Below, in pieces: positions 7,790 through 14,406 of a DNA stretch of 15,981 nucleotides. Both the position numbers and the translations under genes were made by a program. Each line of letters opens with the position of its first letter. Position 1 is the first letter of the stretch. Under the pieces are notes generated by a model. It saw nothing but the letters and a program-made list of their open reading frames with translations, did not search any database and was not told the DNA's origin. This stretch comes from an uncultured bacterium (GTDB taxonomy: Bacteria > Bacteroidota > Bacteroidia > Sphingobacteriales > Sphingobacteriaceae), in assembly GCA_903958995.1 (NCBI GenBank), contig CAJBVG010000253.1:1-15981 (forward strand). The letters are read 5' to 3'.

Positions 7790-8593
7790 TTACATTAATT
7801 TGAAGTTCACCGGAACATTATATTGAACACGAACTGGGCGTCCATTTTGTTTTCCTGGTGTAAATCTTGGTAGCGATTTGATTACGCGTCTTGCTTCTTC
7901 ATCGCAACCACCACCAATTCCACGCACAACTTTCACATCAGAGATATTTCCATCTTTTTCTACTACGAAGCTGATGAATACTCTACCTTCAATGTTATTT
8001 TCACGAGCAATTGCTGGGTACTTTGTATTTTTTCCAATGTATTCAATCAATGCTGATTCTCCACCTGGGAATTCTGGTTGTTGTTCTACGGCTAAGAACA
8101 CTTGTTCTTCACCAATCACATCACCTGTTCCATCTTCTAATCCACTTAAATCAACATCTGCATTTGGATCACCTTCAACTGTAGTTTTACCAGCGTCAAC
8201 GTCTTGTAATTTATCTTGTGTTGGAGGTGGTTCATCTGGCACTTCCGCATCCGGTTTAATCTCTGGTGGAGTAAACTTAATAGTCGACTTCAACGGAGGT
8301 GGAGGTGGAGGTGGAGGTGTTGCAGGTTGGTTTTTATCCACTGGAGGTGGTTCTTCAAGGTCTGTTGTATTGTTTACCAATACTACCTTTTCTTCCGGAA
8401 TTGCATCAGAAATTAATTTGATAATCAAAGGTGCACTTACTGCTAATGTAAAAAGCACAATTGATAGAACAATTCCTAAGAATGCATTTCTTGGGTATAG
8501 GCGACGGATCTCATAGGCCCCGTATTCTTGGTTTCTACCCCTGAATACTAGGTCGATCCATTTACTATCGTATAAATCTATTTTACCTGCCAT
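7790..8593 (-). CDS. tonB: Energy transducer TonB
   Basis: A 267-residue protein that transmits proton-motive energy from ExbB/ExbD to TonB-dependent outer-membrane receptors. It has a cytoplasmic N-terminus with the Bacteroidota-type segment FRGRNQEYGAYEIRRLYPRN (18-37), one transmembrane anchor (about 39-60), a periplasmic proline-rich region (82-124, with eight prolines in a row at 93-100) and a C-terminal TonB domain (about 178-267) with YPAIARENNIEGRV and the final YNVPVNFKL. It follows exbD by 17 bases. The proline run is encoded by a short tandem repeat. The cytoplasmic N-terminus is longer than in the E. coli protein, as is common in this phylum. Confidence 0.93.
   Translation of the reverse strand: MAGKIDLYDSKWIDLVFRGRNQEYGAYEIRRLYPRNAFLGIVLSIVLFTLAVSAPLIIKLISDAIPEEKVVLVNNTTDLEEPPPVDKNQPATPPPPPPPPLKSTIKFTPPEIKPDAEVPDEPPPTQDKLQDVDAGKTTVEGDPNADVDLSGLEDGTGDVIGEEQVFLAVEQQPEFPGGESALIEYIGKNTKYPAIARENNIEGRVFISFVVEKDGNISDVKVVRGIGGGCDEEARRVIKSLPRFTPGKQNGRPVRVQYNVPVNFKLM
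8295..8318 (-). repeat. Four tandem hexamers (GGAGGT) in tonB
   Basis: The plus strand holds four uninterrupted copies of GGAGGT. On the coding strand they read ACCTCC and encode the proline run at TonB residues 93-100. Whole-hexamer slippage would change the run by two prolines without breaking the frame. A perfect nucleotide repeat, rather than mixed proline codons, indicates recent expansion or low drift. Confidence 0.85.
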
Positions 8594-8610
8594 GTTCTAA
8601 TTACTATTGA

Positions 8611-9246
8611 CTATAAAGGAGTCTTTGTTAACATTTCTACTTCCATTGGGGTGATGTCTACAATTGCATAACGTCCAATGTTGCAAATATTCATTTCGTC
8701 CAGTATGTCTACTAAATTTTTATACTTAGAGTCGTCGTTTGCTTTGATAACGACAATTAAACCATCTTTAAATGCTTTAATTGCACCAACTTTTTCTCTA
8801 AATTCTTCTTCTTTTATTTTATTGGATTGTAATTGTTCCTTATAGATTGCGATTGAATCTACACGGTCATTACGCATGCGGTTTTCTTTCAAAAGTGTTG
8901 CACGGATTCCAGCTTTACCAAAATTGGTAACAAGCGGTGTTCCGGGCTCACCTGTTTTAGCATCAACAAAATAGTAAACTACTTTATTGTCTTTTGTCAG
9001 AAGGATTGTCATTGCCTGTGATGCCTTGATTTTAGTCTTTTCATCATCAGTTAAATTCTCATCCTTTACCGGCATGTTTATTTCCATGGTTTGTGGCTTG
9101 TTCATCGATGTTGTTAACATGAAGAACGTAATTAAAAGGAAGCCTAAATCCACCATCGGTGTAAAGTCAACTCTCGTCGACATTTTCTTACCTCTGACTT
9201 TCTTGCCTTTTTTACCGCCACCCCCACCGGTGTCTATATCTGCCAT
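8611..9246 (-). CDS. exbD: ExbD/TolR family protein, second copy
   Basis: A 211-residue biopolymer-transport protein that forms the proton channel with ExbB and engages TonB. After a Gly/Lys-rich cytoplasmic N-terminus (six residues GGGGG and GKKGKK region, 7-22), the single transmembrane segment begins VDFTPMVDLGFLLITFF, with the proton-carrying aspartate at D33. The periplasmic domain ends in NIGRYAIVDITPMEVEML, a usual pattern for the family. It is longer than E. coli ExbD because of an insertion in the periplasmic part (about 70-150). It lies 32 bases after the first exbD and 17 before tonB. Confidence 0.92.
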   Translation of the reverse strand: MADIDTGGGGGKKGKKVRGKKMSTRVDFTPMVDLGFLLITFFMLTTSMNKPQTMEINMPVKDENLTDDEKTKIKASQAMTILLTKDNKVVYYFVDAKTGEPGTPLVTNFGKAGIRATLLKENRMRNDRVDSIAIYKEQLQSNKIKEEEFREKVGAIKAFKDGLIVVIKANDDSKYKNLVDILDEMNICNIGRYAIVDITPMEVEMLTKTPL

Positions 9247-9278
9247 ATCTTATCTAATTAAATTAGAAAACATTAATT

Positions 9279-9878
9279 TTAATTGTCAGCTTTTTCTAAG
9301 CTTGTAATAAAGTTGAAACGGTTAACTTTCTTATCTTGTAATGTAGCAATCACTTGCTTTACTACAGGGTAACCAGCTTCGCCATCACCTTTTACGGCAA
9401 CACGTAAGTCTTTGTTTGTATAACGCGCTTGCAAAACCCAATCTGCTAATTCATTATTAAGTGAATCGCTAGGAATTCCTTCTTGTTTATAGCTTTTACG
9501 CTTCTCTGCATCCATATCTAAATATGAACCAAGTTGTTTTATCGACACCCCAAATGAACTCAATAATGAAAATGCTTTCTTTTGATCAGGTGTAAATGTC
9601 AACTTATATTTTTCAGCCATTTTCTCTAGTAAAGTGATTCTGTTTTGGTCACCATCCATTGAAAAATAAACTTTAGAATCCTTATCGATTGTTAATAATA
9701 AAATATCTGTCTCAGGAAGCTTTATTTCAGAGATTGATGATGGTGTTGTCACCGTCACGGGCTCGTCTGCTTTAAACTTAGTTGCCAACATAAAGAACGT
9801 AAGTAGCAAGAAGGCTACGTCGGTCATTGCCGTCATATCAACTACTGTGCTCTTACGAGGTATCTTTACTTTTGACAT
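9279..9878 (-). CDS. exbD: ExbD/TolR family protein, first copy
   Basis: A 199-residue ExbD with a short basic N-terminus (MSKVKIPRKS) and a transmembrane segment VDMTAMTDVAFLLLTFFMLA that carries the conserved aspartate D20. The periplasmic domain has a long middle insertion (about 85-145) and ends with the usual VIATLQDKKVNRFNFIT. Sequence similarity to the neighbouring exbD is low outside the transmembrane segment, so the two are old paralogues rather than a fresh duplication; they may form a heteromeric ExbD pair. It is 33 bases after exbB. Confidence 0.92.
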   Translation of the reverse strand: MSKVKIPRKSTVVDMTAMTDVAFLLLTFFMLATKFKADEPVTVTTPSSISEIKLPETDILLLTIDKDSKVYFSMDGDQNRITLLEKMAEKYKLTFTPDQKKAFSLLSSFGVSIKQLGSYLDMDAEKRKSYKQEGIPSDSLNNELADWVLQARYTNKDLRVAVKGDGEAGYPVVKQVIATLQDKKVNRFNFITSLEKADN

Positions 9879-9911
9879 TATTATGAGTTTAAATATTCAG
9901 TATTAAATATC

Positions 9912-10751
9912 TTATTTGTGTTTTGCTGCAAACGTTTGAATTACACTGTAACCAGCTTCGTCGATCGCATAAGTGATCGCGTCAATTTTACTTGTAAATA
10001 CGTTGTACATAATTGTTGCTAACGCTGAGTTACCAATACCTAAAGCTGTATTAATTAAGGCTTCAGAGATACCGTTTGCTAACGCTACTGAGTCAGGAGA
10101 ACCTGCAGATGCTAATGCCGCGAATGCACGAATCATACCTAATACCGTTCCCAAAAGAGCGATCAAAGTAGAAACCGATGCCATTGTTGCAATAACTACT
10201 AAGTTTTTCTCTAAACCTGGTAATTCTAATGTTAACGACTCTTCTAATTCTTTTTGAATAGAAACAACTTTGTGATCTAAGTCCATGTTAGTTGCTGTTT
10301 CCATCTCTTTGTATTTAACCAAAGTAGAACGCAAAACATTTGCTACTGAACCTCTTTGTACATCACACTCTTTAATAGCTGCATCAACATTGTTGCTGTC
10401 TAAATGAGTTCTGATTTTACGAACAAATGATTCTGCTCTTCCTTTACCTTGAGCTTTAGCAATTGTTAAAAATCTTTCGATAGAAAAAGTAATGTTCATT
10501 AATACCAATGATAATAAGATTGGTACGATGAATCCACCTTTGTACACTAAACCTAACACTTGTCCTGCACCTTCTTGAATTGGGTGATTTGCTGGATCGC
10601 CACCTTCAAAGTTTGCTGGATTTCCCATTACAAATTTGTAGATTAAGATACCTACAACTAAACACAATGGAATAGTGATTGATGCGAAGATGGAACTTAA
10701 GCCATTCTTCTCTTCTTTTGCAGCAGTTGCTACTTTTGCCTCATTTGCCAT
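9912..10751 (-). CDS. exbB: MotA/TolQ/ExbB proton channel protein
   Basis: A 279-residue inner-membrane protein with four hydrophobic segments (about residues 20-42, 72-94, 183-211 and 229-252), one more than E. coli ExbB, at the N-terminus. The TolQ/ExbB signature ALLGTVLGMIRAF (198-210) and the SEALINTALGI helix (229-239) mark the channel part; the cytoplasmic loop spans about 95-180. It is the first gene of the exbB-exbD-exbD-tonB operon, after a 198-base AT-rich gap that should contain the promoter. Start at ATG 10751; the N-terminus MANEAKV is typical of the group in this phylum. Confidence 0.94.
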   Translation of the reverse strand: MANEAKVATAAKEEKNGLSSIFASITIPLCLVVGILIYKFVMGNPANFEGGDPANHPIQEGAGQVLGLVYKGGFIVPILLSLVLMNITFSIERFLTIAKAQGKGRAESFVRKIRTHLDSNNVDAAIKECDVQRGSVANVLRSTLVKYKEMETATNMDLDHKVVSIQKELEESLTLELPGLEKNLVVIATMASVSTLIALLGTVLGMIRAFAALASAGSPDSVALANGISEALINTALGIGNSALATIMYNVFTSKIDAITYAIDEAGYSVIQTFAAKHK

Positions 10752-10813
10752 TTTATAAATTTATTTGTTTTGTTTTAAACTGATTGATTAACGTGTAATT
10801 ACTTAATAAAATT

Positions 10814-10835
10814 GCCCTTAAAGCATTATTAAGGC
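10814..10835 (-). other. Weak hairpin in the gap before exbB
   Basis: The plus-strand arms GCCCTTAA (10814-10821) and TTAAGGC (10829-10835) pair over seven bases with one bulged C. On the minus strand the hairpin is followed by AATTTTATT, so it could be a weak terminator for the DUF3127 gene or a leader structure of the exbB transcript. The rest of 10752-10949 is AT-rich and shows no gene. Confidence 0.3.
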
Positions 10836-10838
10836 TCA

Positions 10839-10846
10839 CAAAATTA
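10839..10846 (-). promoter_or_regulatory. exbB: Candidate -7 box TAATTTTG before exbB
   Basis: The minus-strand TAATTTTG is the only exact match to TAnnTTTG found in the gap between the DUF3127 gene and exbB. No TTG is visible at the expected -33 position, so support is modest. A start here would give a leader of about 80-85 bases that includes the hairpin at 10814-10835. Confidence 0.35.
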
Positions 10847-10949
10847 AAATTTTTAAGCGATAAAAAAACTTAATTAGCATTTATTAACATAAAATTAACA
10901 TTATGAATAACTGCTAGATTTTTTTGCTTATAACTAACTGATTTTTAGA

Positions 10950-11315
10950 CTAAAAAGGTAAATCACTAGAGTCAGCTTCCATATTTTCAATATTGAATGC
11001 TGGACTTTCTGGAGCTGGTGCCGAAGAACCTGCTGCTACTTTGTCGATTTTCCAAGCTACAATGTTAGTAATATAGTCTTTTTCACCTGTTTTACGTGTG
11101 TATGGCTTGCCCGATAAATTAAAAGCAACTTTTAGCTCATCACCCATCGAATGATCGTCAATTAACGAGCATTTATCTTGGTTTAACTGAAATTTAACAT
11201 ACTGTTGGTAACCTCTTTCTTCTGTTTCGATTACAAACTCTCTTTTTTTAAACTTGTCTGTAATTTGAACAGTTTCAAACACATCAACTAGTTTTCCTTG
11301 TACTTCTAATGCCAT
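10950..11315 (-). CDS. DUF3127 family protein, SSB-like acidic tail
   Basis: A 121-residue cytoplasmic protein of the Bacteroidota DUF3127 family. The first ~90 residues look like a small beta-rich domain (MALEVQGKLVDVFETVQ, KKREFVIETEERG, DELKVAFNLSGKPYTRKTGE, ITNIVAWKI), a pattern compatible with an OB-fold. A flexible Ala/Ser/Pro linker (93-107) leads to an acidic tail MEADSSDLPF. Ending in acidic residues plus L/I-P-F is the mark of single-stranded DNA-binding proteins, where the tip recruits replication and repair partners. Binding of ssDNA is therefore a reasonable inference but not shown. The gene stands alone: terminator of pckA upstream, a 198-base gap downstream. Family call fairly sure, role unsure. 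Confidence 0.78.
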   Translation of the reverse strand: MALEVQGKLVDVFETVQITDKFKKREFVIETEERGYQQYVKFQLNQDKCSLIDDHSMGDELKVAFNLSGKPYTRKTGEKDYITNIVAWKIDKVAAGSSAPAPESPAFNIENMEADSSDLPF

Positions 11316-11338
11316 ATTGATTAATTATTATAAGATTT

Positions 11339-11346
11339 CAAATTTA
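11339..11346 (-). promoter_or_regulatory. Candidate -7 box TAAATTTG before the DUF3127 gene
   Basis: The minus-strand TAAATTTG matches TAnnTTTG exactly, 23 bases before the start codon, which would leave a leader of under 20 bases. It lies just downstream of the pckA terminator, where a new promoter is needed. No clear -33 TTG is seen. Confidence 0.42.
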
Positions 11347-11400
11347 GTAAAAGATATGAGAATTGAGATATGAGATATAAGATTAGGAAACGAATATAGA

Positions 11401-11431
11401 AAAATCAAAAAAGGCCCCGAAATGGGGCCTT
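11401..11431 (-). terminator. Intrinsic terminator of pckA
   Basis: The arms AAGGCCCC (11411-11418) and GGGGCCTT (11424-11431) form a perfect GC-rich 8-bp stem with a five-base loop. On the minus strand the stem is followed by TTTTGATTTT (11410-11401), extending the T-run of the stem end. It lies about 50 bases after the pckA stop codon and is the strongest terminator in the window. Confidence 0.92.
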
Positions 11432-11435
11432 CTCA

Positions 11436-11453
11436 TCCCGATAGCTAACGGGA
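11436..11453. repeat. Imperfect 18-bp palindrome TCCCGATAGCTAACGGGA
   Basis: The two halves pair over TCCCG / CGGGA and the TAGCTA core, with one mismatched pair. Only five bases separate it from the terminator stem. It resembles a TCCCGATAGCTATCGGGA-type palindrome that I recall as common between genes in Bacteroidota; this recollection was not checked. It may add to termination or 3'-end protection, or bind a protein as dyad DNA. Confidence 0.6.
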
Positions 11454-11470
11454 CTAATATCTCAATTCTT

Positions 11471-11494
11471 GCAAACTGCTTCTAAGCGGTTTGC
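11471..11494 (-). other. Stem-loop over the pckA stop codon
   Basis: The plus-strand arms GCAAACTGC (11471-11479) and GCGGTTTGC (11486-11494) are complementary at eight of nine positions around a six-base loop that contains the TAG stop. In the minus-strand mRNA the odd pair is a C-A mismatch. No T-run follows, so it is not a terminator itself; it may be a 3' structure acting with the two hairpins further downstream. Confidence 0.45.
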
Positions 11495-13098
11495 GCTGTT
11501 TTAGGAGCTGCTGCCAATATCTCTGCACTTGCGCCTTCAGCGTATTGCTCGAAGTTTTTCACAAATTTCCCGGCTAAATCGTTAGCCTTAGTATCATATA
11601 ATGCCTTGTCAGACCAAGTGTTACGTGGATTAAGAATTTCTACGGGTACGTTCGGACAAGTAGTTGGCATTTCTAGTCCAAACACTGGGTGTTTTTCATA
11701 TTGTATTGCATCTAATTCTCCATTTAATGCTGCTGTAATCATTGCTCTAGTATAGCTTAATTTCATACGGCTTCCAACGCCATATGCGCCACCAGACCAT
11801 CCTGTATTTACTAACCATACATTAACCTTATTCTCTTTCATTTTCTTACCTAACATCTCCGCATATTTTGCTGGGTGTAATGGTAAAAATACTTTTCCGA
11901 AACATGCAGAAAAAGTAGTTTGTGGTTCAGTGACTCCTGCTTCTGTTCCTGCAACTTTTGCTGTGTAACCTGAAATAAAATGATACATCGCTTGTCCAGC
12001 ATCTAATTTAGATATCGGAGGCAATACTCCATAAGCATCGCATGTTAAAAAGAAAATATTTTTTGGTATTCCTGCAATAGATGGTTCTACTGCATTTTGA
12101 ATATGATTAATTGGATAAGCTACACGTGTGTTTTCTGTTTTAGAAATATTTGTGAAATCAACAGTGCTTGTTCCATCATAGCAAACTATGTTTTCTAACA
12201 ACGCGCCGAACTTAATTGCATCCCAAATTTCTGGCTCTTTTTCTTTCGATAAATCAACACATTTAGCATAACATCCACCTTCTAAATTGAATACAGAATT
12301 ATCTGCCCAACCGTGTTCATCATCACCAATTAATCCTCTGTTAGGATCGGCCGATAGAGTTGTTTTTCCTGTTCCCGATAAACCAAAAAATATTGCAGTA
12401 TCTCCGTCTTTACCAATGTTTGCTGAGCAATGCATTGATAAAACATTTTTATTATGTGGTAATACGAAATTTAAAACTCCGAAAATTCCTTTCTTAATTT
12501 CGCCTGTATAACCCGTTCCTCCAATTAAAATAATTTTTTTAGTGAAGTTTAAAATCGCAAAATTATGTTGACGAGTTCCATCAATTTTAGGGTCAGCTTT
12601 AAAGCCTGGAGCATTGATGATAGTCCACTCTGGATCGAAGTTTAAAATTTCTTCTTTCGTTGGACGTAAAAATAAATTGTTTGCAAAAATATTATGATAC
12701 GCTTGCTCCGTTACTACACGAATGTTCGTGCGATAAGCAGGATCAGCACATGCGTAAGAATCGCGCACGAATACTTCTTTGCCTGATAAATATGCACATA
12801 CTCTGTGGTACAATAAATCAAATTTATCTGAATCAAATTTGATGTTTACATCACCCCACCATACAGCGTTTTCTGTCACATCATCGCATACAATAAATCT
12901 GTCTTTGGGAGATCTTCCAGTGAATTCACCAGTATCTGCAGCTAGTGCACCAGAATCTACTAAAGTTCCTTCGCCACGAGAAATGGCTTCTTCTACTAGT
13001 TCCGCTGGAGTTAAATTCCAATATGCAGCTGCTACATTGGCTAATCCAAGGTCGGCAACAGTTGCTTTGGCCGACTTTAAACCAAATTCGTTAGTCAT
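11482..13098 (-). CDS. pckA: Phosphoenolpyruvate carboxykinase (ATP)
   Basis: A 538-residue cytoplasmic enzyme that converts oxaloacetate and ATP to phosphoenolpyruvate, CO2 and ADP; in this phylum it serves gluconeogenesis and sometimes runs in the carboxylating direction. Signatures of the ATP-dependent family are the substrate-binding TGEFTGRSPKDRF (56-68), the P-loop FFGLSGTGKTTLS (237-249), and the metal-binding LIGDDEHGW (256-264). Length fits the family. The C-terminus ends in an Ala-rich tail (ASAEILAAAPKTAQTA) of no evident function. It lies 86 bases after the SUI1 gene with a weak promoter candidate in between, and its 3' end carries several hairpins. No defect is visible. Confidence 0.97.
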   Translation of the reverse strand: MTNEFGLKSAKATVADLGLANVAAAYWNLTPAELVEEAISRGEGTLVDSGALAADTGEFTGRSPKDRFIVCDDVTENAVWWGDVNIKFDSDKFDLLYHRVCAYLSGKEVFVRDSYACADPAYRTNIRVVTEQAYHNIFANNLFLRPTKEEILNFDPEWTIINAPGFKADPKIDGTRQHNFAILNFTKKIILIGGTGYTGEIKKGIFGVLNFVLPHNKNVLSMHCSANIGKDGDTAIFFGLSGTGKTTLSADPNRGLIGDDEHGWADNSVFNLEGGCYAKCVDLSKEKEPEIWDAIKFGALLENIVCYDGTSTVDFTNISKTENTRVAYPINHIQNAVEPSIAGIPKNIFFLTCDAYGVLPPISKLDAGQAMYHFISGYTAKVAGTEAGVTEPQTTFSACFGKVFLPLHPAKYAEMLGKKMKENKVNVWLVNTGWSGGAYGVGSRMKLSYTRAMITAALNGELDAIQYEKHPVFGLEMPTTCPNVPVEILNPRNTWSDKALYDTKANDLAGKFVKNFEQYAEGASAEILAAAPKTAQTA

Positions 13099-13131
13099 AA
13101 ATATTTGCTTAATAATTGTTTGTAATGGAGG

Positions 13132-13139
13132 CGAAATTA
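13132..13139 (-). promoter_or_regulatory. pckA: Weak candidate -7 box TAATTTCG before pckA
   Basis: The minus-strand TAATTTCG differs from TAnnTTTG at one base, with a TTG 22 bases upstream. It would start pckA transcription with a leader of roughly 30 bases. The match is imperfect and pckA might instead be read through from the SUI1 gene. Confidence 0.25.
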
Positions 13140-13184
13140 CAAAAAAATGATATTATATGAACAATAACTTCATTGGAATTATTA

Positions 13185-13529
13185 TTATCCCCCAGCTTTT
13201 TTAGCCTTAAAACCTGCTTGTTGCAAGATTAGCATGATTTTATCTCTAAAATCACCCTGAATCATAATTTCACCATCCTTAACAGTACCACCAACCCCAC
13301 ACTTCGTTTTTAATGTTTTACCAAGAACTTGTAAGTCCTCTTCTTTACCAATAAAACCTGTGATTAATGTTACGGCTTTGCCTGCACGTTGCTTTTTATC
13401 GAGCATTACTCTTAAGTCTTGTTTTTCATTGCTTAAGGTTTCATGCTCCTCCTCATTTTGATGTTGATATTCAAAATCAGGATTGGTTGAGTATACTACT
13501 CCTTGAATATTTTTATTCTTTTTAGACAT
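13185..13529 (-). CDS. SUI1/YciH-type translation initiation factor
   Basis: The preferred start is ATG at 13529-13527, giving 114 residues beginning MSKKNKNIQGVVYSTNPDFE, an N-terminus familiar from this group in Bacteroidota. A longer frame beginning at TTG (13541) adds only four residues inside the upstream gene. After an acidic linker (about 20-37), the C-terminal SUI1/eIF1 domain shows LRVMLDKKQRAGKAVTLITG (39-58), LKTKCGVGGTVKDGEI (73-88) and IQGD (90-93). Such proteins resemble eukaryotic eIF1 and bacterial YciH and bind the small ribosomal subunit; the exact role in this phylum is not settled. It overlaps the lipid kinase gene by 8 bases. Confidence 0.9.
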   Translation of the reverse strand: MSKKNKNIQGVVYSTNPDFEYQHQNEEEHETLSNEKQDLRVMLDKKQRAGKAVTLITGFIGKEEDLQVLGKTLKTKCGVGGTVKDGEIMIQGDFRDKIMLILQQAGFKAKKAGG

Positions 13530-14406
13530 ATTTAGGGACAATAACAGTTAATGATAAAGGAATTATTTCTATCGCTAAATCTTTTTGCTCCATTCTAGGC
13601 TCGCCATCCAAATGTATTGCTGCTTCTAATTCACGTTTTATGAAAATCTTTTTAGCCCTAAACATTTCTACGTATGATGACTTTCCAGCTGTTTTATTAA
13701 ACATTCGTACTGCTAAAATTGGAATCATAAACCAAGCAATTGGTTTTACAACCACTATATCCAACCATCCGTCTTTTACATCCGCTCGTGGAGCTATATG
13801 GGCATTGTTTCCATATTGTGAAGAATTTGCTATACTCACAATAAATGCATCACGTTTAATGGTTTCACCATCTAATGTGATTTCATAATTTTGCGGGATG
13901 TAATTTTTTAACTCTTCAAGTGTAGTTTTAATATACCCCATAAATCCTCTGATTTTATTTCGTGCGAAACTTTGAGAAATATGTGCATCAAAACCTGAAC
14001 CTGATACATTAAAAAAATAATGCTCATTGAAACTAGCAGAGTCAATTTTGTCAGTATTTAATAAATTAATTACTTTAATTGCTTTACTTGCTTTTAATGG
14101 AATTTTTAATGTTCTAGCCAAACCATTGCCAGAACCAAATGGTATAATGCCTAAAACTACATTAGTATTTACAATAGCTTTTGCTAACTCGTTTACTGTA
14201 CCATCGCCACCAACAGCCACTATAATATCATAATTATCTTTTACAGCTGCTTTAGCGAGCATATAACCATGCTCAACTCTTTCTGTAAAACTAATTCGAT
14301 AATCAAATAGCTGCTTATCTAAATGTTTCTCGATAAGTCCGGGGATTTTCTTTTTATCTCTACCTCCAGAAATAGGATTTATAATGAAGAGTATTTTTTT
14401 TCTCAC
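13522..14406 (-). CDS. Diacylglycerol kinase-type lipid kinase (DgkB/YegS fold)
   Basis: A 294-residue soluble lipid kinase that phosphorylates a lipid alcohol with ATP. The DAGK catalytic domain shows INPISGG (9-15), the nucleotide loop VGGDGTVNE (65-73) and PFGSGNGLAR (89-98); the C-terminal beta domain has the conserved HLDGEP near residues 265-270. The start is GTG at 14406-14404, overlapping the TGA of the sulfatase gene as GTGA, which implies coupled translation. Diacylglycerol is the obvious substrate given that neighbour, but sphingoid bases or ceramide are also possible because many Bacteroidota make sphingolipids. The 3' end overlaps the SUI1 gene by 8 bases. Confidence 0.88.
   Translation of the reverse strand: MRKKILFIINPISGGRDKKKIPGLIEKHLDKQLFDYRISFTERVEHGYMLAKAAVKDNYDIIVAVGGDGTVNELAKAIVNTNVVLGIIPFGSGNGLARTLKIPLKASKAIKVINLLNTDKIDSASFNEHYFFNVSGSGFDAHISQSFARNKIRGFMGYIKTTLEELKNYIPQNYEITLDGETIKRDAFIVSIANSSQYGNNAHIAPRADVKDGWLDIVVVKPIAWFMIPILAVRMFNKTAGKSSYVEMFRAKKIFIKRELEAAIHLDGEPRMEQKDLAIEIIPLSLTVIVPKYV

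Larger units (their letters stand above)
11359..11469. repeat. 13-bp inverted repeat enclosing the pckA terminator region
   Basis: AGAATTGAGATAT at 11359-11371 is the exact reverse complement of ATATCTCAATTCT at 11457-11469. Between them are a palindrome and the GC-rich terminator of pckA. The left arm sits in a short-period tract with repeated GATATGAGA and GAGATAT words (11353-11378). The whole unit of about 111 bases looks like an intergenic repeat element; whether it recurs in the genome cannot be seen here. Confidence 0.6.

Noticed and set aside
7878..8516. A 212-codon open frame on the plus strand opposite tonB
   Set aside because: It is the mirror of the tonB coding frame; its Gly/Ser-rich runs come from the proline repeats, and tonB on the minus strand has clear family motifs across the same bases.
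9973..10257. A 94-codon plus-strand frame opposite exbB
   Set aside because: It is antisense to the conserved channel region of exbB; the Ala/Ile-rich composition follows from the opposite strand.
12779..13150. A 123-codon plus-strand frame overlapping the 5' part of pckA
   Set aside because: It lies opposite a well-conserved part of PEP carboxykinase, has no recognisable motif and starts inside that gene.
13140..13184. A terminator between the SUI1 gene and pckA
   Set aside because: There is a run of seven Ts on the minus strand, but the only nearby dyad is a five-pair AT stem set about 20 bases away, too weak to call.
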